This document shows positions 33,212 to 41,007 of a stretch of 64,000 nt of DNA, one piece after another. How positions within the stretch are numbered: the first letter of the stretch is position 1; the number at the start of each line of letters is the position of its first letter. Under the pieces are notes generated by a model. It was not told the DNA's origin and searched no databases. It saw nothing but the letters and a program-made list of their open reading frames with translations. The position numbers and the translations under genes were made by a program. Source of the DNA: an uncultured bacterium (GTDB lineage Bacteria; Cyanobacteriota; Vampirovibrionia; Gastranaerophilales; Gastranaerophilaceae); NCBI GenBank assembly GCA_902475545.1, contig CABRZP010000003.1:1-64000 (forward strand), read 5' to 3'.

Positions 33212-34770
33212 TTTAATTTAAGAGCCTTCACAAGAGGCTCTTTTTTAGTACCTGATTGAGTTTGAGAGAGTTCGAACCTACCATTTTGAGAACGACCTAG
33301 TCGATTCATTTCAATTACGTCATAGAACAGGGGATACAGTGTGATATCTATTTTTTTGGCATTCGCTGTAAAGTTCGAACCAATAATTTCACAAATAGTT
33401 CTTTTTTCTGATGGAGTTGCTTTCATGAATATCTGACTTGCATTTTTACAGAACTTCAAAATTAAATCCGATTGTTTGTAGAACTCATCATCTGCCTTAC
33501 TAATACAAGATAACTTATCCATAAGTTGTTCTTTTTCAGCTCTTAATTCTGCATAAGTAGCATTCCACAGCTCATTTTCCATGTCATTGTTACTTTTGAG
33601 CATGCGTTTGTAACCATTCTGTATCATCCTATCAATTTCTTTAATACGTTTATATATGTTATCTTGAGTAGTATTGCTATAATTGTTTTTTAGTTCATGA
33701 ATTTCTCTTAAACTTTCTTTTATTTCTCTAATTAATGATTGTGGTATATTTTCAAGTCCCTTTAATATTTCAGCTATGAACTTGTCAATTTTAGATTCAT
33801 TAATATAAGAAGTTTTTTTGCAAGTCTTAACTTTACCTTTTCCCGTACAATGATAATAAATATATTCCTTACCGCTTGTTTTTACTTTTCTTTCTGCTGT
33901 ATAACTACAACCACAAACACCACATTTAAACAGTCCAATATAAGGAAATTCTAGGTCATGCTGTCTTGTTGTATCATTAGCATTATTTAGTTTTTCCTGT
34001 GCAAGTTGAAATAATTTCCTGCTAATTAATGGTTCATGTTTACCGTTTGGATATAGTTTCCCTTGATAGATATAATCTCCAACATACATTGGATTTCTGA
34101 ACATTCTCTGTATAGTTGAAACTGCATATTTATTTCCTTTTGGATTTCTTAACCCTTCCTCATACAAAATATTATTTATGGAAGATGCTGATAAATTTTC
34201 ATGAACAAATAAATTAAAAGCTCTAACAGCATATTCGGCACGTTCAGGGTCTTTAATAATTGCATGTTTGTGTGTACCATCATTGCCATACATATAGCCT
34301 AATGGTGGATAAAGTGCATAGCCTTGTTCAATACGTTCATTCAAGCCTTTTTCTGATTCCTCTGCAAGATTTTCAACATATTGTTTTGCCATAAGAACTC
34401 GAATGCCGTTTATAAATTTGATACTTGAGCGAGAATTATCAGATAATATTTCATTTTCTTTAACAAAATGTATTTCTAATCCTTTAATTGTATCTACAAT
34501 GGCATAATCGAGTAAATTTCGGTATAGTCTATCAACCTTTTCTACAAGTATAATTCTTTCATCTTCATGTTCTTGCAGGTATGATAACATTTCATTGAAT
34601 TGTTCTCTACCTGCTTTTTTAGCAGTCTTAGCTTCAACAAATTCCTCAACAACCTCAATATTGTTCTTTAGTGCATACTCTTTTAAGAACTTAATTTGTG
34701 CAGGGATAGAAAATCCTTCTTCCTCTTGCCTTTTTGATGATACTCGAGCATATAATACAGCTTTTTTCAT
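33154..34770 (-). CDS. Large serine recombinase (element integrase)
   Basis: A 538-residue protein: N-terminal resolvase domain with the catalytic Ser in LYARVSSKRQEEEGFS (near residue 11), the recombinase domain (GYALYPPLGYMYGN ... RNPKGNKYAVSTIQRMFRNP), a zinc ribbon (CGVCGCSY ... YHCTGKG ... CKK) and a coiled coil near the C-terminus. It should catalyse integration and excision through a Ser-DNA intermediate. The start at 34770 is preferred over an ATG at 34845 because a good promoter sits immediately before it. The frame crosses attL and ends inside the antisense tRNA-Asp (EARTRDLMRDRHAL). In the excised circle the frame instead continues for 34 different residues. Confidence 0.92.
   Translation of the reverse strand: MKKAVLYARVSSKRQEEEGFSIPAQIKFLKEYALKNNIEVVEEFVEAKTAKKAGREQFNEMLSYLQEHEDERIILVEKVDRLYRNLLDYAIVDTIKGLEIHFVKENEILSDNSRSSIKFINGIRVLMAKQYVENLAEESEKGLNERIEQGYALYPPLGYMYGNDGTHKHAIIKDPERAEYAVRAFNLFVHENLSASSINNILYEEGLRNPKGNKYAVSTIQRMFRNPMYVGDYIYQGKLYPNGKHEPLISRKLFQLAQEKLNNANDTTRQHDLEFPYIGLFKCGVCGCSYTAERKVKTSGKEYIYYHCTGKGKVKTCKKTSYINESKIDKFIAEILKGLENIPQSLIREIKESLREIHELKNNYSNTTQDNIYKRIKEIDRMIQNGYKRMLKSNNDMENELWNATYAELRAEKEQLMDKLSCISKADDEFYKQSDLILKFCKNASQIFMKATPSEKRTICEIIGSNFTANAKKIDITLYPLFYDVIEMNRLGRSQNGRFELSQTQSGTKKEPLVKALKLNGGNDEARTRDLMRDRHAL
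33200..33215 (+). repeat. Left attachment site core (attL) at the tRNA-Asp 3' end
   Basis: TCGTTCCCGCCATTTA is identical to 53912-53927. It covers the last 12 bases of the tRNA plus TTTA. The interval between the copies is 20.7 kb and begins with a serine recombinase gene. Confidence 0.85.
33220..33246 (+). terminator. Element-borne terminator after tRNA-Asp
   Basis: Stem AAGAGCC / GGCTCTT, nine-base loop, T-run, eight bases after the tRNA. It lies within the antisense recombinase frame. It replaces the chromosomal tRNA terminator now displaced to 53931. Confidence 0.8.
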
Positions 34771-34776
34771 AAACGT

Positions 34777-34805
34777 ATTATAGCAAAAATACCCCTTCTT
34801 TGCAA
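34777..34805 (-). promoter_or_regulatory. Promoter of the serine recombinase, likely leaderless
   Basis: On the minus strand TTGCAA, 17 bases, TGCTATAAT (extended -10), then exactly six bases to the ATG. No Shine-Dalgarno fits, so the transcript probably starts at the start codon. Confidence 0.65.
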
Positions 34806-34934
34806 ATATAACGCAGCTTTTAGAGTTTTCAAGAATTTGGTTCAAAAGTTATAACCAAAGTTATAACTAAAGTTAAGGTATTGATACCCCATAATCCGTA
34901 CAATGAAAGTATAAAGTCAAGAAAAGGAAACGGA

Positions 34935-35081
34935 ATGGAACTTAAAGTAGACAATTTTACTATAAAGCTTCATAGGGCAAAAGAAACTTCTCATGAAGAA
35001 GAAATCAAAAGACTTGCTACTTATGTTTCTAAAATCTGTGAACTTGGACAACGACAAGAAAAAAGCTCGAGCAAATATTAG
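34935..35081 (+). CDS. Small hypothetical protein (48 aa)
   Basis: The frame starting MELKVDNFTIKLHRAKE has AAAAGGAAACGG just upstream and is followed closely by another small gene with its own RBS. The charged product has no recognisable domain. Its position beside the recombinase, divergently transcribed, makes it a candidate element regulator or recombination directionality factor; this is only positional inference. Confidence 0.5.
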   Translation: MELKVDNFTIKLHRAKETSHEEEIKRLATYVSKICELGQRQEKSSSKY

Positions 35082-35115
35082 GACAAAACGTGGCTGTCGC
35101 CACAGAAAGGAAAGT

Positions 35116-35289
35116 ATGGATAGAACCGATACTATTAATAAAAAATTATACTCTTTATTTGCTGAACACTACAAGCAAGCACATTCAGAATGGGCTAAAA
35201 AAGGTTGGGAAACAAGACGAAAGAATGAGTTACTAAAGAAACAAATGGAAAAAGTTGTAACAGCTAACAATAAAGAAAGGAAACAGTAA
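35116..35289 (+). CDS. Small basic protein (57 aa)
   Basis: Starts MDRTDTINKKLYSLF with AAAGGAAAG upstream; a longer frame upstream overlaps the preceding gene and lacks a site. The product is basic and helical (SEWAKKGWETRRKNELLKKQ). It ends one base before the next start codon, so translation is probably coupled. Unknown function, possibly DNA binding. Confidence 0.5.
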   Translation: MDRTDTINKKLYSLFAEHYKQAHSEWAKKGWETRRKNELLKKQMEKVVTANNKERKQ

Positions 35290-35290
35290 A

Positions 35291-35911
35291 ATGATAACAA
35301 TAAGAAATATCTTGACTCGTCAAAGAGAAGTTGAAAATATTGAATTTCTAATAAAAGAATCTGGGAAAACATCCTATGCCCACAGAATAAGATTAACCCA
35401 GAATAGACTCAAATCATTATTGTCAAAATTTCTTAATAATCCAAAGGATGGTGGTTTAGTTAAGAAAAGCGTGCGAGTTAATGACGATATATATAATGTG
35501 TTATGTAAGATTACAGAGAACGATGAAAAGGTCTTCACCAAAATCATAAGCACTGCTGTGTTAAAAGAAATATCAGCAAAACAAGTAGATATATTTATTG
35601 ATAAATGGTTTAGACACAAGATTACGGTCTACTTTACACAAAAAGAATATAGACAAATAAAAAAGGTTTTAAAAGAAATAAAAAGCAAAGGCTTGAAAGA
35701 TGTTACATTCAGTTCGCTCGTCAGAAGTATTTTATATAAGCGGCTTGGAATAGTCATAGAAACTCATTGCAAAGATACTTCTGGAAGATTAAATAGGATT
35801 GTTCAGCCTAATAATGATGTAAAATCCAGGACAGTAACGAATCCAATTCTTTCAAATAAGTCACAACAAGAACGTAACAAATTTAAAAGGAGTAAAATAT
35901 GGCAAAAATAA
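35291..35911 (+). CDS. Putative tandem ribbon-helix-helix protein
   Basis: A 206-residue basic protein. Two segments have the strand-helix-helix look of RHH domains: KKSVRVNDDIYNVLCKIT... (about residues 59-95) and HKITVYFTQKEYRQIKK ... FSSLVRSILYKRL (about 109-152). RHH proteins act as repressors, plasmid relaxosome components or partition factors. A low-complexity basic tail follows. It overlaps the next gene by 13 bases. Assignment rests on pattern only. Confidence 0.45.
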   Translation: MITIRNILTRQREVENIEFLIKESGKTSYAHRIRLTQNRLKSLLSKFLNNPKDGGLVKKSVRVNDDIYNVLCKITENDEKVFTKIISTAVLKEISAKQVDIFIDKWFRHKITVYFTQKEYRQIKKVLKEIKSKGLKDVTFSSLVRSILYKRLGIVIETHCKDTSGRLNRIVQPNNDVKSRTVTNPILSNKSQQERNKFKRSKIWQK

Positions 35912-36240
35912 AACTACAACTTCCAACTTCTTTAATCTCAGTATTAAATTATTATGAAAAAGATGGTTTCATCGAACTTAATAAGTTCATAGAGAACTCT
36001 ATTCAGAATCATATTGAATATATAAAAACTGGACAGAAATACAATAAGGTTTCTCCTACGGTTGAACTGGATATTCATATTTCAATTTTCTTGATACTAA
36101 AACTCTGGTGGAAAGCATTAATAACAAAAACTTCAGTATCTAAGATTGTAAATGAAGCTTTGAGCTTTTCAATCCCTGCACTACTGGATGAATTACAAGC
36201 ACAAGAGGATTGTAGATTAGAAGTTGAATTACCAGAATAG
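35899..36240 (+). CDS. Putative ribbon-helix-helix-like protein
   Basis: A 113-residue protein with AAAAGGAG at an ideal distance before its ATG inside the previous gene. KIKLQLPTSLISVLNYYEKDG and, after residue 55, VELDIHISIFLILKLWW ... SKIVNEALSFSIPALL each resemble an RHH strand followed by helices. It ends the small-gene operon, 10 bases before a strong terminator. Possibly the partner or antagonist of the preceding gene. Confidence 0.4.
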   Translation: MAKIKLQLPTSLISVLNYYEKDGFIELNKFIENSIQNHIEYIKTGQKYNKVSPTVELDIHISIFLILKLWWKALITKTSVSKIVNEALSFSIPALLDELQAQEDCRLEVELPE

Positions 36241-36249
36241 TTACATTTT

Positions 36250-36341
36250 AAAAGGGAGTAGTCCAAACGACTCTCAACTACTCCCTTTTCTTTTAAATAA
36301 TTGAGAGTCAGAATAGGAGAGTCGAAAAATGACAGAGAGTC
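36250..36341 (+). promoter_or_regulatory. Terminator with possible antiterminator and GAGAGTC repeats
   Basis: A 13-bp terminator stem (36250-36262 with 36277-36289) has GACTCTC in its loop (36269-36275). GACTCTCAA is complementary to TTGAGAGTC (36301-36309), so the terminator stem and a second pairing compete. GAGAGTC recurs at 36303, 36317 and 36335, the last within the next coding region. This could be an attenuator or a repeated protein site. Confidence 0.5.
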
Positions 36342-37927
36342 AAAAGCTTATCTCAATCAGAGATGTAGATGATATTTTTGATGAAGAAACTGCAACAACA
36401 GATAATTCATCTATTACAAATAATATATTTCCTTTGGAGAATAATTTGAACCATGTGGGAAATGTTTTGAAAGATATTATTAACTATCCTTGTGGATTAA
36501 AAGAAATATCTCTTGCTTATGGTAAGAAAAATATATGTAGGATTCTAAAATTAGAAAATGTTAATTATAAAGATATTTCTTTTTTATTAGAAAAATATGG
36601 TACACAACAACCTGTTATAAATAATGATGAATTAGAAAGAATAATAAATGTTTATAGTAGTATATATGAATTTAATAAAGAAATAGTAGAAATATTTATT
36701 GATATATATAAAGAAGGTAGATTACATAAAGTTCTTTCATACTATTTAAAAAAAGCTAATGCAAAGAATAAAAGACATTCTAATACAGTTGGTGTTGAAA
36801 ATATTAGTTTTAAATTTAATGCAGATAAATTTAAAGGGTTGGTTTCTGATGTTATTGTAGATTCTATAAATAATATATTTAATGAAAACGGATTACTTCA
36901 AATTCTTTTATACTACATGGGAAAGGTCAATGCAAAGCAAAATCAGAATTCCGATGTTGTTAGTTTAGAAAATGATAGTTTTAATTTTAATGTAGAAACC
37001 TTTTTTGATGTTGTTTTAGATGCAATTAATGATTTTAATATATCCATGATAGATGAATATGTTAGAATATTCTGGGAATTGTATATGTTAGTTGTATTTT
37101 ATACAATTTGTCAAGTTACCCAAGAAAACGAAAAACTGTTTTTTAGAAACTTCCACGAAATTATAACACTGGCGTTAATTACAGGCATGAAGCTATCACT
37201 CCCGATAGAATTGAACTGTAAATATGGTGAAGTATATGAAGAGTTAAAAGGATTTTGTCGTACAAACCAAAAAGGTTTATCAGTTGAAGATAATCCAGCA
37301 AAACAGCAAATTCATTTTCATATACAAAACTCTGATTTTTTAACTGAGGCTTATAGAAAAGAGTATAAATATGCAATTCATATTTCTCAAAATATTAATG
37401 AACATATTAAAACTGATAAACACATTGATGTTGAACTCCATATTAAAAAGGGTCATTCTGATAGTATTCTTGTACTTGAAACAACTTTTTCCGGGCAGAA
37501 TCCAATAGGACGAATTTATAGTGATGATACAAACCCTGAAACAGTAATAAATTTCAAAAACTGTTATAGCTATGATTTAACATCCTCTAATGCAATAATA
37601 TACATCTTCCGAACAATGTTGAATTATTTTGAAGATGAAAAACGAACCTCTCATTATACAGAAATTAAAACATATCTTCAACAGTTTAAAGGAAAACATA
37701 CTAGGAATATAGTTCCTAAATATTTATCAGCAATACTGTTGATATTATATAAAAAGCCTAGCTTAGAAGAATTTACTCAAATCTTAAATAAATATTTTAA
37801 ACATACAGATAAAACTCCAAAAGCAGAATATCGAAAAATTTATCAAGAATTGCAAAGAGTCTTAAAACCAAAGAAAGTGCGAATAATTGATAAATTACGA
37901 AAGGAGTTGTGGGAGTATGTTTGGTAA
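36329..37927 (+). CDS. Unknown protein with an internal 50-residue repeat
   Basis: A 532-residue protein that I do not recognise. Residues 132-182 (starting LHKVLSYYLKKANAK) and 189-237 (starting LLQILLYYMGKVNAK) are clear copies of each other, including a matching VENISFKFN / LENDSFNFN core. The C-terminal half contains beta-like segments and a basic helix. It overlaps the following gene by 11 bases; the pair forms its own operon behind the attenuator-like region at 36250. Confidence 0.6.
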   Translation: MTESQKLISIRDVDDIFDEETATTDNSSITNNIFPLENNLNHVGNVLKDIINYPCGLKEISLAYGKKNICRILKLENVNYKDISFLLEKYGTQQPVINNDELERIINVYSSIYEFNKEIVEIFIDIYKEGRLHKVLSYYLKKANAKNKRHSNTVGVENISFKFNADKFKGLVSDVIVDSINNIFNENGLLQILLYYMGKVNAKQNQNSDVVSLENDSFNFNVETFFDVVLDAINDFNISMIDEYVRIFWELYMLVVFYTICQVTQENEKLFFRNFHEIITLALITGMKLSLPIELNCKYGEVYEELKGFCRTNQKGLSVEDNPAKQQIHFHIQNSDFLTEAYRKEYKYAIHISQNINEHIKTDKHIDVELHIKKGHSDSILVLETTFSGQNPIGRIYSDDTNPETVINFKNCYSYDLTSSNAIIYIFRTMLNYFEDEKRTSHYTEIKTYLQQFKGKHTRNIVPKYLSAILLILYKKPSLEEFTQILNKYFKHTDKTPKAEYRKIYQELQRVLKPKKVRIIDKLRKELWEYVW

Positions 37928-38951
37928 TCTGTTGATTGATAAATTTCGTGTATCTTTAAAAATAAATGATAGATTTATCGCTTTTGAACTGCAAAAAGAC
38001 TTAAAAAATGTTCTATCAAGACATTTTAAAGAAAATAATTATACAGTAAGTTTCGATAAAAGATATTTAAGAATAACATTTACACCTTCGTTATATTTGG
38101 AAGATGTTAGAAATAACCAAGATATTCCAATAATTAATCTTGAAATGATTAGTGAAGAGACATTTCTTTCTCTGTTGCAACAGATTTATAATATATTGGG
38201 TGAAAATGCCGTTGTCACATGGATAGATTTAACGAAGAATCTTCTTACAAGTGCAACTCCAACAGAATATATAACGGCCTTGTCAAAACTGAAACTTAAA
38301 TATCCATACAAACAAACAGATTATCAATCAAAAGACAGAACCTTGATATTAGCTTCTTTAAAAAGAAGCGATGATGTAAATTGTAGAAATTTAAATCGGC
38401 AAATAAATTTCTATTCTAAGGTTGATGAATTGATTGCCAAAACAAAAACTCGTTTTCTTGATAATGTTGAATTGTCAGATGAAGAAGTTAAACAAATTCC
38501 GGGAATAAATTACCAAGAAGAAAGAAGAAGATTGTTTTTAAAGGGACTGAACATACTCAGATGCGAACAACGATATAAATATACAACTAATATCAAAAGG
38601 ATTACTCATTTTTTAACTGGCTCAAAAAGTACTAATGAATTAACTTTACTCATATTAATAGAACTTCTTGAAAGAAAAGTATTATACTCCCAACTGGAAG
38701 AATTTTATACTCAAGAGTTGCGTAAATATGTGTTTTATAACGATATTTGTAACGAAAAGAATATAAAACTAAACAAGCACGAATGTATAATAAGAGATTT
38801 AGTAAGTGAATGTGGGATTAATCTTAATGATTTTCAAGTTATGTTTGAAGAGTTAGGGTTTAAAGAACAATTTGTATATACGATAAAAAAGTTGCATTAC
38901 AATACAATAGGAGTTTGTTATGAAGAACTTTATAAAAAGTTTGGTATTTGA
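37917..38951 (+). CDS. Possible rolling-circle replication initiator (phage gene II/X-like)
   Basis: A 344-residue protein starting at 37917 (GGAG upstream), overlapping the previous gene. VTWIDLTKNLL, then LNRQINFYSKVDEL, then ILRCEQRYKYTTNIK follow the order seen in gene II/X replication proteins of filamentous phages and related plasmids (Asp-rich strand, F-Y-x-K, then a L-R-x-E-x-R strand). The resemblance is by eye. If right, the element can replicate after excision. Otherwise it is an unknown element protein. Confidence 0.4.
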   Translation: MFGNLLIDKFRVSLKINDRFIAFELQKDLKNVLSRHFKENNYTVSFDKRYLRITFTPSLYLEDVRNNQDIPIINLEMISEETFLSLLQQIYNILGENAVVTWIDLTKNLLTSATPTEYITALSKLKLKYPYKQTDYQSKDRTLILASLKRSDDVNCRNLNRQINFYSKVDELIAKTKTRFLDNVELSDEEVKQIPGINYQEERRRLFLKGLNILRCEQRYKYTTNIKRITHFLTGSKSTNELTLLILIELLERKVLYSQLEEFYTQELRKYVFYNDICNEKNIKLNKHECIIRDLVSECGINLNDFQVMFEELGFKEQFVYTIKKLHYNTIGVCYEELYKKFGI

Positions 38952-39143
38952 TTGTTTCAAATGCGGCTCGTAGAACGGAGTAGAAATAAATTTGTGTATT
39001 CAGAATTAAGTTATTATCAAGCGAAATAATAAAACTCCTTAAAAACGGCGTGAGTAGCCTCTCGTGGTGAGTTTATTTATATTCCTTCACGAATTGACAA
39101 GAGGCACATGATTTTATAGCATGAAAATAATGGAGAAATGGAA

Positions 39144-39989
39144 ATGTCAGAAGAATTAAAATTATTTGAAGGTAACAGAATCAGACATATTTATGATGAA
39201 GAAAAAGAAGTATATTATTTTTCAGTGGTTGATATTGTAGCAATTCTAATTGAAAAAGATTACCAGAGTGCAAGAAAATATTGGAACAAATTAGCACAAC
39301 GCTTGCGTGATGAGGGTTCAGGGCAGACGGTGACAAATTGTCACCAACTGAAATTGGAAAGTTCTGATGGTAAAAAATACAAGACTGATGTAGCTGATAT
39401 TAAAACAATTTTTCGTATTATCCAGTCAATTCCTTCTAAAAAAGCTGAACCTATCAAACAATGGTTAGCTAAGGTTGGACAAGAAAGAGTACAAGAAATG
39501 GCTGACCCTTCAACTGCTATTGATAGAGCCAGGGAAACATATAAAAAACTTGGTCGTTCTGATAAATGGATTCAGCAGAGAATGACTGGACAAGAAACCA
39601 GAAATAAACTTACTGACTACTGGAAAGACCACGAAATTACAGAAGGCGAAGAATATGCAATTCTTACAAATATAATTCATCAAGAATGGAGTGGGCTTTC
39701 AGTTAAAGAACACAAGAACCTTAAAGGGTTGAAATCTCAGAATTTAAGAGACCACATGTCAGAGGCTGAACTCATTTTCACAGCACTTGCTGAATTATCA
39801 ACAAGACAAGTTGCTGAAAATAACAATGCAACAGGGATGGTGGAAAATACTAAGGCAGCTCAAGTCGGTGGTAACATTGCTAAAAAAGCAAAAGAAGATT
39901 TTGAACAACGCACTGGAACTAAGGTCGTAACCGATAATAATTTTCTTCCTGCAAGCAAGAAACCGAAACAAATTAAAAAGAATAGTTAA
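39144..39989 (+). CDS. dinD-like: DinD-like protein with Bro-N domain
   Basis: A 281-residue protein. An N-terminal Bro-N/KilA-like domain (VYYFSVVDIVAILIE ... ARKYWNKLAQRLR; TDVADIKTIFRIIQSIPS) is followed by the DinD C-terminal part (AEPIKQWLAKVGQERV; YKKLGRSDKWIQQRMTGQ; HKNLKGLKSQNLRDHMSE). E. coli DinD is SOS-induced and interferes with RecA filaments. It is widespread on mobile elements next to defence genes. The start at 39144 is chosen for spacing from GGAG. It precedes the hsd operon by 86 bases. Confidence 0.85.
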   Translation: MSEELKLFEGNRIRHIYDEEKEVYYFSVVDIVAILIEKDYQSARKYWNKLAQRLRDEGSGQTVTNCHQLKLESSDGKKYKTDVADIKTIFRIIQSIPSKKAEPIKQWLAKVGQERVQEMADPSTAIDRARETYKKLGRSDKWIQQRMTGQETRNKLTDYWKDHEITEGEEYAILTNIIHQEWSGLSVKEHKNLKGLKSQNLRDHMSEAELIFTALAELSTRQVAENNNATGMVENTKAAQVGGNIAKKAKEDFEQRTGTKVVTDNNFLPASKKPKQIKKNS

Positions 39990-40005
39990 AGAAATTTTCT
40001 TATAC

Positions 40006-40042
40006 TTTACAATCGGTATAATCTGTATATTCATGCTATAAT
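40006..40042 (+). promoter_or_regulatory. Promoter region of the hsd operon
   Basis: TTTACA at 40006, TATAAT at 40017 and an extended -10 TGCTATAAT ending at 40042, about 33 bases before the hsdM ATG. The extended -10 is the same as that before the serine recombinase. Confidence 0.5.
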
Positions 40043-40075
40043 TCAAACATCAATAAGTGTATTTGAGGGTTTGGA

Positions 40076-41002
40076 ATGGCTAAGAAAAAAAGTGAAATAT
40101 ATGGTGCTTTATGGGATGCTTGTAATAAATTGAGAGGAGGAATGGATGCCTCCCAATACAAGGATTATGTTCTAACATTATTGTTTGTAAAATATATTTC
40201 TGATAAATCAAAAGTAGATTCAAGTTTTCTTGTTGAAGTTCCAAAGGATGCTAGCTTTGATGATATGGTTGGATTCAAAGGTAAATCCAATATTGGCGAA
40301 CTTATTAATAAGAATATCTTAGCAAAAATTGCAGAAGCTAATGAAAATCTTCTTGGATTAATTGATAAAGTTGATTTTGATGATACACAGAAGTTAGGGA
40401 ATGGGAAGGAACAAGTTGATAGGCTAACAAATTTAATAACAGTATTTGAAAGAGAAGAATTAGATTTTTCTAAGAATAATGCTGAAGGTGACGATTTACT
40501 GGGTGATGCTTATGAGTATTTAATGAGCAAATTTGCTACGGAATCTGGGAAGAGTAAGGGACAATTTTATACTCCAGCAGAAGTTTCGAGGATAATGGCA
40601 AAGGTAATTGGGGCTGATAAAATTAAAACTGCTAGTACCACAATATATGACCCTACGTGTGGTTCAGGTTCTTTGTTGTTGAAAGTTGCTTATGAAGCTC
40701 AAACTGAGGTCTCAATATATGGTCAAGAAAAAGATAATGCTACTGTGGGCTTAGCAATTATGAATATGTATCTGCACAATAACGAGTTGGCAGAAATAAA
40801 ACAGGGCAACACAATTGCCTCTCCACAATACGTAGAAAATGATACGACCTTAAAAACTTTTGATTTTGTAGTAGCAAATCCTCCATTTTCAGATAAAGAA
40901 TGGAGTACGGGGATTACACCTTCGGAAGATTCGTATAATAGATTTGGACTTGGAGTTCCTCCAGAAAAAATGGAGATTATGCTTATTTATCCCACTTATT
41001 AA
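40076..41002 (+). CDS. hsdM: Type I restriction-modification methyltransferase HsdM, N-terminal fragment (frameshifted)
   Basis: A 308-residue fragment with the helical HsdM N-terminal domain (LWDACNKLRGGMDASQYKDYVL) and the N6-adenine methyltransferase core: motif I DPTCGSGSLLLK and motif IV NPPFSDKEW. The natural sequence would continue PPEKNGDYAYLSHLLKSMKQTGKG, but the run GAAAAAATGG at 40964-40973 has one A too few, so the frame ends early in MEIMLIYPTY. The next frame picks up at the ATG at 41008. Slippage at the A6 run (-1) would restore the product, as would a sequence error. Confidence 0.88.
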   Translation: MAKKKSEIYGALWDACNKLRGGMDASQYKDYVLTLLFVKYISDKSKVDSSFLVEVPKDASFDDMVGFKGKSNIGELINKNILAKIAEANENLLGLIDKVDFDDTQKLGNGKEQVDRLTNLITVFEREELDFSKNNAEGDDLLGDAYEYLMSKFATESGKSKGQFYTPAEVSRIMAKVIGADKIKTASTTIYDPTCGSGSLLLKVAYEAQTEVSIYGQEKDNATVGLAIMNMYLHNNELAEIKQGNTIASPQYVENDTTLKTFDFVVANPPFSDKEWSTGITPSEDSYNRFGLGVPPEKMEIMLIYPTY

Positions 41003-41007
41003 AGTCA

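Noticed and set aside
34771..34845. Longer N-terminus of the serine recombinase
   Set aside because: The extra 25 residues would lie over a good promoter and do not resemble the family; the resolvase domain begins right after the ATG at 34770.
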